DNA of 64,000 nucleotides from Emcibacter sp. (GTDB lineage: Bacteria; Pseudomonadota; Alphaproteobacteria; Sphingomonadales; Emcibacteraceae), in assembly GCA_021647465.1 (NCBI GenBank), contig JAKIUQ010000004.1, forward strand, positions 1 to 64,000. Direction: 5' to 3'. The notes beneath the pieces are model-generated. The model did no database searches. It was not told the DNA's origin and saw nothing but the letters and a program-made list of their open reading frames with translations. This document shows positions 8,887 to 17,525 of this stretch, in pieces; positions within the stretch are counted from its first letter, which is position 1; every line of letters begins with the position of its first letter. Made by a program: the position numbers and the translations under genes.

Positions 8887-8902
8887 CTACTAGGATTAGT
8901 AG
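8887..8902. promoter_or_regulatory. Candidate operator, copy 3 (CTACTA-N4-TAGTAG)
   Basis: CTACTA GGAT TAGTAG is a perfect palindrome apart from its centre. It ends 163 nt before the receptor start. A -10-like TATAAA follows at 8919-8924, which would put the palindrome over the -35 region, a class-II activator position. See the sites at 2315 and 7930. Confidence 0.5.
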
Positions 8903-9064
8903 CGTTATGGATGTCCTGTATAAAATCTGCGCCTACTTCTTTTTATCATGATCTATCATCATTACCATTTGCAAACAGGTTTATCGAAATACAAAATATT
9001 ACAGAGTTAAATTAATAAATAGCCATCCTGATTTTTGGATTGCTATTACATAGGGAGAAGTAAA

Positions 9065-11224
9065 ATGTCTATATTACTTAAAAATACATTGGCGTTCACG
9101 ACCTGCCTTGCAGCTATTACAGCATTTGCACCGGCTGCATTTTCACAAGAAGAGCAGGCGGAGGACACGTTTAGTCTTGAGGAAATTATTGTTACTGCCC
9201 GTAAGCGTTCAGAAAGCCTGCAATCCACACCAATAGCAATATCTGCATTTAATGCACAGGCGCTAGAGAACAGAGGCGCTGTAAATATCAATGATATCAC
9301 CAACTTTGTTCCCAATATGCAATTTTCCGCTGCGGCTTCTGGAACGGTGGGGGCCTCGTCTATAGCTCTGCGTGGTATCGGCCAGAGCGATTTCATCACG
9401 ACAACAGAACCCGGTGTCGGGGTTTATCTTGACGGGGTTTATCTTGCGCGGGTAACCGGGGCCGCTCTTGATCTGGCTGATATTGAGCGCGTTGAAGTTC
9501 TTCGCGGGCCGCAGGGCACACTCTTTGGCCGCAATACAATCGGGGGGGCCATAAATGTCATCACAAAAAAACCCTCAGGCGATTTTAACGGTAACGCACA
9601 GCTGACCTTGGGAAATAACAATCGTTTTAATGGCCGGTTTTCTGTTGATTTCCCGATTATGGATGATGTTCTGTCCGGCAGGGTTTCCTTTTTATCAAAA
9701 AACAGTGATGGCTATGGATTTGATTCAGACCCCGCTGGCGATGGCGGAAATCTGGCCGTCGAGAATGACATAGCCGGGCGGGTGCAATTATTATTTACCC
9801 CAAAAGAAAATGTGTCCTTTTTATTCTCCGCAGATCACACACGTCGGCGGGGAACGGTCATGCCCCATGGCCGGCCGGCCTCAACCATTCCCGGGGATAT
9901 TTCTTTACTTCCCAACGATGACCCGGATCTTGTGCGCTTAAGTGCGCCAATACAGGATGATCTTGATGTTACGGGTTTTGCCCTGACGACAGAAATTGGC
10001 ATGGGAGAGGTGAATTTGAAATTAATCACCGCTTATCGTGAACAATCCGGCCAGTCCGGGCAAGATTTTGATGGTGGATCAGAGCAAATTCTGGACCAGT
10101 TTATCACAAGTACGCAGGATCAGCTTAGTCAGGAAATTCAATTTACCGGCACGAGCCTGAATGATAAACTGGAATGGCTCGTTGGGGCTTATTATTTCAA
10201 GGAAAACGGACAGTTTGATTCCGATATTGTCTTGACCGGGGTTCCCATTGATATTTTCACAAACAGCGAAACAGAATCCTACGCGGCCTTTGTTCAGGGA
10301 ACATATCAGCTTTCCGATAAGTTGAGCGTGACCGGCGGTATACGCTGGACCAGCGAAACCAAGGCGATTGATATAGATACTTTCTTTGGGCCCTTTCAGC
10401 TTGTTGATGCACAGGAAAGCAATAAGTTTGAGGCCTTTTCACCTAAGGTAAGCATTGATTATCAGGCATCAGATGATTTGCTTGTTTATGCGTCTGTTTC
10501 CCGTGGTTTCCGTTCTGGCGGATTTAATGGCCGCCCATTCTCGCCAAATGATGTAACGCCGTTTAATGAAGAAACAACAACGGCTTATGAAATTGGTGTT
10601 AAAGCGGATATGATGGAAAAGAGAGTACGGCTTAATATAGCCGGTTTCTATACGGATTATAAAGACATTCAATTGACCGCGACCACATTAAATGAACAGG
10701 GACAGTTTATCGTATTAACGGCCAATGCCGGTAAAGCAGAAATATACGGTATTGAGGCTGAGTTGCAGGCCAGGCCTACGGAGGATTTATTCATATATGG
10801 ATCAGTGGGATATGCAGATAACGGGAACGTAAGTCCTCTGGAAGGTTTTGATTTTGATACCAGTACAGGCGGTAACCTGCCGGGTGCGTCAGAATGGACA
10901 TTAAGCTTTGGCGGAAATTACGATTTTGAAGTTGGTAATGATATGATAGGAATGGTTGGGATCGATTATTCATATCGCAGTCGTTATGACCATCAGGCAA
11001 GCAACCAGACAGCCACCGTGGAAGAAGATGGTTATGGCCTATTGAATGCCCGCTTGATAGTGGGGCCTGATGACGAAAAATGGAAATTAACCTTCTATGG
11101 CAAAAACCTTACTGATGAAGTTTATCGCGTTTATGGTCAGGATTCACTTGCCTCCATGGGCGTTGCCGTGGTCTGGTTTGGTCCTACTCGCGAATTTGGT
11201 GCGACATTATCCTTTAATTTTTAA
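9065..11224 (+). CDS. TonB-dependent outer-membrane receptor
   Basis: A 719-residue TonB-dependent receptor with a signal peptide (about 1-27, ending FAPAAFSQ), a TonB box region (EEIIVTARKRSESLQSTPIAIS), a plug domain (about 45-165, with RVEVLRGPQGTLFGRNTIGG) and a 22-strand barrel ending in the aromatic FSLNF-like terminus EFGATLSFNF. The start at 9065 is chosen because GGGAGA precedes it by about eight bases. It probably imports the substrate of the neighbouring hydantoin enzymes across the outer membrane; the ligand is inferred from context only. It is a separate unit with its own copy of the shared palindrome and a terminator-like hairpin after the stop. Confidence 0.9.
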   Translation: MSILLKNTLAFTTCLAAITAFAPAAFSQEEQAEDTFSLEEIIVTARKRSESLQSTPIAISAFNAQALENRGAVNINDITNFVPNMQFSAAASGTVGASSIALRGIGQSDFITTTEPGVGVYLDGVYLARVTGAALDLADIERVEVLRGPQGTLFGRNTIGGAINVITKKPSGDFNGNAQLTLGNNNRFNGRFSVDFPIMDDVLSGRVSFLSKNSDGYGFDSDPAGDGGNLAVENDIAGRVQLLFTPKENVSFLFSADHTRRRGTVMPHGRPASTIPGDISLLPNDDPDLVRLSAPIQDDLDVTGFALTTEIGMGEVNLKLITAYREQSGQSGQDFDGGSEQILDQFITSTQDQLSQEIQFTGTSLNDKLEWLVGAYYFKENGQFDSDIVLTGVPIDIFTNSETESYAAFVQGTYQLSDKLSVTGGIRWTSETKAIDIDTFFGPFQLVDAQESNKFEAFSPKVSIDYQASDDLLVYASVSRGFRSGGFNGRPFSPNDVTPFNEETTTAYEIGVKADMMEKRVRLNIAGFYTDYKDIQLTATTLNEQGQFIVLTANAGKAEIYGIEAELQARPTEDLFIYGSVGYADNGNVSPLEGFDFDTSTGGNLPGASEWTLSFGGNYDFEVGNDMIGMVGIDYSYRSRYDHQASNQTATVEEDGYGLLNARLIVGPDDEKWKLTFYGKNLTDEVYRVYGQDSLASMGVAVVWFGPTREFGATLSFNF

Positions 11225-11263
11225 AGAAAAACATGGGGATTAAAATTTAATCACTTAAATATA

Positions 11264-11291
11264 GGGCGCAGAAATTCTGCGTCCTTATTTT
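11264..11291 (+). terminator. Terminator-like hairpin after the TonB receptor
   Basis: GGGCGCAGA (11264-11272) pairs with TCTGCGTCC (11276-11284) around a 3-nt loop, with one G-U pair. It is followed by TTATTTT. It lies 40 nt after the receptor stop. Confidence 0.6.
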
Positions 11292-11424
11292 CTGAAGCGT
11301 TGTTGACCTTTGGTGCGTGGAAATCTGGGAAATCTGGGGACATAGCGTAATTGAAACAGAGCCATTCTCCATATGATATAACGGGGTCGGTTTTGATGAG
11401 CAAAGCTGCCCCAATGACAGGAGA

Positions 11425-11927
11425 ATGACCCATGGATTTATATACGCCGGACTGGATGTATCTGACAAGAAAACTCATATTTGCCTTATTGACGGGACAG
11501 GAAAGCTTCGCTGGCAGGGGGTTTGTGCCACCGACCCGGTCTGTCGTCGGCTGATGACCATTCCGGGGGTGGGGCCGATCGTTGCCCTGACGTTCAAGGC
11601 CAGCATTGAAGATCCGGCGAGGTTTAAACATTCGCGCGATGTGGGGGCCTACGCCGGGCTGACACCGAGGCGTTTCCAGTCCGGGGATATGGCCGGTCAG
11701 GTCATATCTCCAAACGGGGAGATCACCTGTTAAGGCGTGCTCTTTATGAAGCGGCCAACAGTGTTTTGGGGCGGGTGAAAAGAAACTGTCCCCTTAAGGC
11801 ATGGGGTCAAAGACTGGCCGAACAGAAAGGGGCAAAGCTCGCCCGGGTCGCGGGCGCTCGCAAACTGGCGATCCTGATGCACAGACTATGGATCAGCGAA
11901 CAGGATTTTGTCTGGCAAAAAGCTTAA
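11425..11927 (+). pseudogene. IS110-family transposase, decayed (internal deletion plus frameshift)
   Basis: The N-terminal part reads MTHGFIYAGLDVSDKKTHICL, the start of the IS110 DEDD domain with its first Asp. After about 35 residues it jumps to CRRLMTIPGVGPIVALTF, the start of the C-terminal transposase_20 domain, so roughly 170 residues of the usual protein are missing. The frame stops at 11733. The rest of the C-terminus continues in another frame (LRRALYEAANSVLGRVKR ... ISEQDFVWQKA) to a stop at 11925-11927. Intact family members are about 340 aa. It is therefore an inactive remnant. It lies between the hydantoin module and the aromatic amino acid genes and may mark how the module was acquired. 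The following 257 nt to 12184 hold no gene that I can support. Confidence 0.85.
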
Positions 11928-12184
11928 AGCCTGCCCGCTTGCGCTTTTGCCCGGCAAAGGATGACCTCGTGTATACTGTCGCTGCCATAGGGATAACGTT
12001 GGGGACAAAGAGGCATCCATTCCAACTTTGGCCGCTATCCTGAGGCGCAGAACCCAACGCCCCAAAGCCGTTCTGCCGACCTCGTAGACAACCATAACAA
12101 GCGGAAAAAACGGAAAAACACCGGAGAAAAAGAAAATTCAATTAGACAACAGTATACCATTAACCGTGAGGACAGAAGGGAGCC

Positions 12185-12664
12185 CTAACCCTCCTCCAAT
12201 AATTTTAGCGGCAAACGTGTCGTGTGTTTCATTTGTTTGAGGACAAAGCTGGTGCTGACGGAGCGCACCATGGGCAGATGCATGAGGAAGCCGGTCTGGA
12301 ATTCTTCGTATTCCTTGATGTTGCGGGCGATCACTTTCATGAGGAAATCACAATCGCCGCTCATGGAATAATATTCCAATACCTCTGGCCGTTCGCAGAT
12401 GGCTGCATCAAACTGCTCGAGCATTTCCATCTGATGTTTTTCCAGCATCACATGGGCAAAGGCAATCAGGTGAAATCCGGCCTTTTCACCATCAAGGATG
12501 GCCGCATAATGATCGATGATGCCTTCGTCTTCCAGTCGCCGCACCCGCCGCCAGCAAGGCGACGGCGACAGGCCCACCTGTTTGGCCAGATCATGATTGG
12601 ACAGGCGGCCATTTTCCTGCATGAGTCTTAAAATATTAAAATCTATCTGATCCAGCTTAACCAA
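12185..12664 (-). CDS. Lrp/AsnC-family transcriptional regulator
   Basis: A 159-residue Lrp/AsnC protein with an N-terminal winged HTH (LDQIDFNILRLMQENGRLSNHDLAKQVGLSPSPCWRRVRRLE, about 4-45) and a C-terminal RAM/ligand-binding domain (about 70-150). These regulators usually sense amino acids. It is divergent from the fused indolepyruvate oxidoreductase gene, with a 149-nt shared region, and probably controls that operon in response to an aromatic amino acid. A loose inverted repeat CTTGCG/CGCAAG (12705-12742) in the shared region is a possible contact site. Confidence 0.9.
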   Translation of the reverse strand: MVKLDQIDFNILRLMQENGRLSNHDLAKQVGLSPSPCWRRVRRLEDEGIIDHYAAILDGEKAGFHLIAFAHVMLEKHQMEMLEQFDAAICERPEVLEYYSMSGDCDFLMKVIARNIKEYEEFQTGFLMHLPMVRSVSTSFVLKQMKHTTRLPLKLLEEG

Positions 12665-12813
12665 AGCACATTCCTTCTACAAAATACTATTTCCTTGAAA
12701 TTCTCTTGCGCCTTATTGGCATATATTGGCCGAAATCGCAAGGACATACCCTGTAAATTGGTCGTATTATCCATTTAATATATTAAAGAAAATATTATAA
12801 ATAGGGCGCCGCA

Positions 12814-15800
12814 ATGAAAACAACCGCATCGAAAACATATCCCGAAGAATTGGACGGCTATCAATTGGATGACCGGTATGACCGAACGTCTGGCCAGATA
12901 TTCCTGACAGGAACACAGGCTTTGGTGCGTATTCCCCTGCTGCAAGCGGCTGCGGATAAGAAACTTGGCCTCAACACCGCCGGGTTTATTTCAGGCTACC
13001 GGGGTTCGCCGCTGGGCAATTATGACCGCGAACTTTGGCAGGCCGCCCCCCTTCTGGAACGCCATAACATCAAATTCAAACCCGGCATTAACGAAGAACT
13101 GGCCGCCACCGCCGTGGTTGGCAGTCAACAGGTTGAAAGCTCAGGTCATGCCGACTATGACGGCGTATTTGGCATCTGGTACGGCAAGGGGCCGGGCGTT
13201 GACCGGGCCAGTGATGCCTTGAAACACGGCAACAGTTTTGGGGCCTCCCCCAATGGCGGCGTATTGGTTATTGCCGGCGATGACCACGGCGCGGTTTCCA
13301 GCAGCATGAACCATCAGAGCGAACAAATCATGCAATCATGGATGATGCCGGTTCTGGCTCCGTCAAACTTGCTTGATTACCTGAATTTCGGCCTTTATGG
13401 CATAGCATTAAGCCGTTACAGCGGCTGCTGGTCGGGCTTTATTGCCACAAGCGAAATTCTGGAAAGCGCGGCCACGGTCGATATGGATTTTGTGCAGGAT
13501 AAATTCATCACGCCCGCCCATGAAGGCTATGACAGCGGCGCGCTCCATTACCGCTGGCCCGATCCCTTCCCCCTGGTCGAAGGCCGCCTTGTTGACCATA
13601 AATTAAAAGCCGTCCATGCCTTCGTCCGCGCCAACCCCATTGACAGACTGATTTGGGACTGCACAAATGCCTTTTTCGAAAAGAACACCCCGGGGGGGAG
13701 CGAGCCACGCGAGCGGGGGGGCTCAAGTAGTGAGCGTGTAGCGAACGATAGCCCATCCATCAAACAAAAAGCCCCTCTTGGCATTGTGACTTGCGGCAAG
13801 GGTTATTTAGACCTGATGCAGGCCTTTGCCAATGCAGGCATTGATCAGAAGATGGCGGAAAAAGCCGGAGTTTCCATCTATAAAATCGGCCTGACATGGC
13901 CTATAGAACCCGTGGGTATCACAAATTTCGCGCGCCAGTTTGAGAAAATCATCGTCGTCGAGGAAAAGCGCAGTTTCGTTGAAAATCAAATACGGGATAT
14001 TTTTTACAATATGCCGCAGGATCAACGTCCGGTGATCCTTGGCAAAACGGATGAAACCGGCGCACAAATATTAAATTCAGTGGGCGAGATATCGCCGGAA
14101 GATGTGCTCAGGGCCTTAACGCCGCTGCTGGCTGAAATTGGCTTGGGCGGAAATCTGGCTCAGATAAATCAGCAGGCAAGCGCGAAACTCGATGATATAA
14201 AGTCCCTCGAAAATAAAGATTTCCGCACACCTTATTTCTGTTCCGGCTGTCCTCATAGCAGTTCCACCAAACTGCCGGAAGGCAGTCGCGCCATGCTGGG
14301 CATCGGCTGTCATTTCATGGCCGGCGGTATGGATCGCAATACGGCCAACCTCACCCAGATGGGCGGCGAAGGGGTCAACTGGATCGGCCAGAGCAATTTC
14401 ACCAGCGAAAAGCATATCTTTCAAAATCTGGGCGACGGCACCTATTATCATTCCGGCTTGCTCGCCATCCGTCAATCCATCGCTTCCAAGAGCAATATCA
14501 CCTATAAAATCCTCTATAATGACGCCATTGCCATGACCGGCGGCCAGCCTCTGGAAGGCAGTTTGACCGTCGAGCAAATCAGTCACCAAATTCATGCCGA
14601 AGGGGTCAAAGCGGTCTATGTGGTGACGGACGAGCCTGATAAATATACAAGCCCTGATAAATTTGCCGCAGACGTCACCATCCATCACCGGGACAAACTT
14701 GATGAAATTCAACGCGAATTGCGGGAAATACCCGGCGTGACGGCCTTGATTTATGATCAGACCTGCGCCTCCGAAAAACGTCGCCGCCGCAAAAAGAATG
14801 ACTTCCCCGATCCGCCGAAACGGGCCTTTATCAATGATCTTGTCTGCGAGGCCTGCGGCGATTGCTCGGTCGCCTCCAACTGCGTATCTATCGTGCCAAA
14901 AGAAACCGAGCTTGGCCGAAAACGGGCCATCGACCAGTCAAGCTGCAACAAGGATTATTCCTGCGTCAATGGTTTCTGCCCGTCCTTTGTCACTATTCAC
15001 GGCGGCAGCGTCAAAAAAGGCAGCCGCGTAAACCCGGCAGAATTAATCAATCAAATCTCCATGCCCGCACCCGCCCAGATCAACGGCGGTTATGACATCA
15101 TGATCACCGGCATTGGCGGCACCGGCATTGTCACCATCGGCCAGATCATGGTTATGGCCGCCCATTTGGAGGGCAAAGGCGCCAGCGTTCTGGATTTCAC
15201 AGGATTTGCCCAAAAAGGCGGCTCCGTCATCAGCTATCTGCGGCTGGCGAAAAGCGCCGAGGATTTAAAAGCGGTACGTATTGGCACAGGGGCTGCTGAT
15301 CTTTTGCTGGGCTGCGATATGGTGGTTGCCGGCTCCAGAGAATCATTACGCACGCTGGCCAGGGGGAAAACATCGGTCATCATGAACACCCAGAAAAACC
15401 AGACCGCTAGGTTCGTGCTGAACCGGGATTCGGACATTCATGATGATCTGATCAGCCAGAATCTCCGCAGCATCGTCGGGGAAAATGCGCTGGATAAAGT
15501 CAATGCCGCCAAGATGGCTACAGCCCTTATGGGCGACAGCATTGCCACCAATATGTTTCTGTTCGGTTATGCCTGGCAAAAGGGCAAGATTCCCTTGTCA
15601 CTGGCCGCGATCTTTCGCGCCATTGAACTGAATGCTGCCGCCGTGGACAGCAACAAGCAAAGCTTTAGCTGGGGGCGGATTGCCGCCGCGGACATGGCCT
15701 TGATTGAACAATCCCTGCCCCATCCGCTTAAAAATGAGGCGCCGTTGACCGCGCTGGCCGATATTATGAAGTATCGCGCGGATTATCTGAAAGATTATCA

Positions 15801-16407
15801 GGACCAGGCCCTCGCCGATCGCTATCTTGCGGCGGTCAATAAAGTCCATGATCTGGAGAAGAAACTGGGCATTTCCGGTGATGATTTATCAAAGGCTGTG
15901 GCCCGGAATTATTTCAAACTTCTGGCAATCAAGGATGAATATGAAGTGGCGCGGCTTTATACCAACGGGGACTTTGAGCGAAAAATAAATCAACAGTTTG
16001 ACGGCGATTTCAAAATCCATTTCCATATGGCACCGCCGCTTCTGGCGCGCAAAGATAATAAGGGCCACTTAAGAAAAATGGAATTTGGCGGCTGGATGTT
16101 TAACATGCTTAAAATAGTCGCAAAGATGCGCGGGTTTCGCGGCAGCATTTTTGATATTTTTGGCAAAAGCGCAGAACGCAAGATGGAACGGAAATTAATT
16201 CGTGATTATGAAATTCTGCTTGATAATTTTGCTAAAACCCTGTCCAAAGAAAATTTCCTTGCCGCTGTTGCACTTGCCGAAATCCCTTCTGAGATAAGGG
16301 GTTTCGGCCATATCAAAGAAAAATCCGTTGAAATTTCAATAAAAAATACCCGGCGCCTATTGCAAGAATATCATTCAGGCGATAAGCCTATAACAGTACC
16401 GGAATAA
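12814..16407 (+). CDS. Indolepyruvate ferredoxin oxidoreductase, fused alpha/beta/gamma
   Basis: A 1197-residue fused 2-oxoacid:ferredoxin oxidoreductase. The N-terminal half carries the pyrimidine- and TPP-binding domains (about 25-660). A cysteine-rich Fe-S segment lies at about 675-720 (CEACGDCSVASNC, then CNKDYSCVNGFC). The gamma domain starts with GIGGTGIVTIGQ at about 765. It oxidatively decarboxylates arylpyruvates (indole-, phenyl- and hydroxyphenylpyruvate) to aryl-acetyl-CoA, reducing ferredoxin. It starts an operon with the HisC-like aminotransferase 26 nt downstream, which would supply the keto acid. An odd Gly/Ser/Arg-rich segment at residues 293-315 looks like an in-frame insertion. 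Confidence 0.92.
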   Translation: MKTTASKTYPEELDGYQLDDRYDRTSGQIFLTGTQALVRIPLLQAAADKKLGLNTAGFISGYRGSPLGNYDRELWQAAPLLERHNIKFKPGINEELAATAVVGSQQVESSGHADYDGVFGIWYGKGPGVDRASDALKHGNSFGASPNGGVLVIAGDDHGAVSSSMNHQSEQIMQSWMMPVLAPSNLLDYLNFGLYGIALSRYSGCWSGFIATSEILESAATVDMDFVQDKFITPAHEGYDSGALHYRWPDPFPLVEGRLVDHKLKAVHAFVRANPIDRLIWDCTNAFFEKNTPGGSEPRERGGSSSERVANDSPSIKQKAPLGIVTCGKGYLDLMQAFANAGIDQKMAEKAGVSIYKIGLTWPIEPVGITNFARQFEKIIVVEEKRSFVENQIRDIFYNMPQDQRPVILGKTDETGAQILNSVGEISPEDVLRALTPLLAEIGLGGNLAQINQQASAKLDDIKSLENKDFRTPYFCSGCPHSSSTKLPEGSRAMLGIGCHFMAGGMDRNTANLTQMGGEGVNWIGQSNFTSEKHIFQNLGDGTYYHSGLLAIRQSIASKSNITYKILYNDAIAMTGGQPLEGSLTVEQISHQIHAEGVKAVYVVTDEPDKYTSPDKFAADVTIHHRDKLDEIQRELREIPGVTALIYDQTCASEKRRRRKKNDFPDPPKRAFINDLVCEACGDCSVASNCVSIVPKETELGRKRAIDQSSCNKDYSCVNGFCPSFVTIHGGSVKKGSRVNPAELINQISMPAPAQINGGYDIMITGIGGTGIVTIGQIMVMAAHLEGKGASVLDFTGFAQKGGSVISYLRLAKSAEDLKAVRIGTGAADLLLGCDMVVAGSRESLRTLARGKTSVIMNTQKNQTARFVLNRDSDIHDDLISQNLRSIVGENALDKVNAAKMATALMGDSIATNMFLFGYAWQKGKIPLSLAAIFRAIELNAAAVDSNKQSFSWGRIAAADMALIEQSLPHPLKNEAPLTALADIMKYRADYLKDYQDQALADRYLAAVNKVHDLEKKLGISGDDLSKAVARNYFKLLAIKDEYEVARLYTNGDFERKINQQFDGDFKIHFHMAPPLLARKDNKGHLRKMEFGGWMFNMLKIVAKMRGFRGSIFDIFGKSAERKMERKLIRDYEILLDNFAKTLSKENFLAAVALAEIPSEIRGFGHIKEKSVEISIKNTRRLLQEYHSGDKPITVPE
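13690..13758 (+). repeat. In-frame insertion in the indolepyruvate oxidoreductase gene
   Basis: About 69 nt encoding residues 293-315 (PGGSEPRERGGSSSERVAND and following) interrupt an otherwise regular domain. The DNA is unlike its surroundings: G-runs, GAGCGAGCC, GGGGGGGCTC and GTGAGCGTGTAGCGAACG. Its length keeps the reading frame open. It resembles a small palindromic or intragenic repetitive element of the type that inserts into genes without breaking them. I found no second copy in this window, so the mobile-element reading is inferred. Confidence 0.45.
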
Positions 16408-16433
16408 TTAATAATAGTCAAAAGGACGAAAAA

Positions 16434-17525
16434 ATGCCCCCCATAAAACCGCGCAATGGCATATTGAATATCATCCCCTATAAGGCCGGGGATGCCAAGA
16501 TCGAAGGTTTCGGCAAGGTGATTAAGCTGGCGTCCAATGAAAGCCCCATGGGGCCAAGCCCCAAGGCCGTAACCGCCGCGAAAAAAGCCATTGATTCGGG
16601 GCTACAGCTATATCCAGACCCTTCCTGTTCTGCGCTTCGCGCTGCCATTGGACAGGTTCATGGGCTGAATCCGGAACAGATCATTTGTTCAAATGGCTCT
16701 GAGGAATTGCTTCATCTTCTGGCAAAAGCCTATGCGACGGACGGCGACGAAATTATCTATTGCCAATATGGCTTCATCGCCTATCCCATCACCATCCATG
16801 CGGTCGGCGCAACCCCCGTCATGGTTCAGGAAAAAGATTACACCGCCAATGTGGAGGCTATTTTAGCCGCCGTCACAGCGAAGACAAGAATTGTTAATCT
16901 GGCCAATCCCAACAATCCGACCGGGACTTATCTTGCCAAATCCGAAGTCCTGCGGCTTCGCAATGGTTTGCGCGATGATATTATACTGGTGCTTGATGCG
17001 GCCTATGCGGAATATGTTGATCAACCCGATTATGACGCCGGAATGGATCTGGTGGATAATGGCCTTGAAAATACTATCGTCACCCGCACTTTCTCCAAAA
17101 TTTATGGCCTTGCAGGGACGCGTGTTGGCTGGGCTTATGGCCCGGCGTCCATTCTGGATATTTTGAACCGGATCAGGGGAACCTTTAATGTGACCTCTGC
17201 CGCGCAAGCCGCCGCCACAGCGGCTGTTCTGGATAATGATCACATGGCCCGCGCCAAAGCCCATAATTTGAAATGGCGGCCAAAGATGTCCCGCGCATTG
17301 GAAAGTCTCGGGCTGAGTGTTACGCCAAGTCAGGGCAATTTTATTTTGGTCCATTTTCCGGGCGGGGCAGAACAATCTGTTGCCACCGATAAATTTCTGC
17401 GGTCCAAAGGCATCATTGTCCGGCCTGTGGGAAATTATGATCTGGCCGGGGCGCTGCGCATTACCATTGGCACCGACAGTGAAAACGAAGCCTTGCTCAC
17501 CGCGATGGCAGAATTCTTCGCTTAA
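16434..17525 (+). CDS. HisC-like aminotransferase, probably aromatic amino acid aminotransferase
   Basis: A 363-residue class I/II PLP aminotransferase of the histidinol-phosphate aminotransferase subfamily. Visible motifs are LASNESPMGPS near the N-terminus, NPNNPTGTY (about 157), DAAYAEY (about 187), and the PLP lysine in RTFSKIYGLAGTRVGW (about 222). An AAGGA site precedes the ATG. Although it is HisC-like, it sits 26 nt behind the indolepyruvate oxidoreductase gene with no histidine genes nearby. HisC homologues often transaminate tyrosine and phenylalanine, so a catabolic role producing arylpyruvates is more likely. It ends overlapping the convergent membrane-protein gene by four bases. 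Confidence 0.85.
   Translation: MPPIKPRNGILNIIPYKAGDAKIEGFGKVIKLASNESPMGPSPKAVTAAKKAIDSGLQLYPDPSCSALRAAIGQVHGLNPEQIICSNGSEELLHLLAKAYATDGDEIIYCQYGFIAYPITIHAVGATPVMVQEKDYTANVEAILAAVTAKTRIVNLANPNNPTGTYLAKSEVLRLRNGLRDDIILVLDAAYAEYVDQPDYDAGMDLVDNGLENTIVTRTFSKIYGLAGTRVGWAYGPASILDILNRIRGTFNVTSAAQAAATAAVLDNDHMARAKAHNLKWRPKMSRALESLGLSVTPSQGNFILVHFPGGAEQSVATDKFLRSKGIIVRPVGNYDLAGALRITIGTDSENEALLTAMAEFFA

Noticed and set aside
14116..14712. 198-codon open frame antisense to the indolepyruvate oxidoreductase
   Set aside because: Shadow of a confident gene, no ribosome site.
16434..17525. Biosynthetic hisC
   Set aside because: Homology allows it, but the gene is in an operon with an arylpyruvate-using enzyme and no his genes are near.
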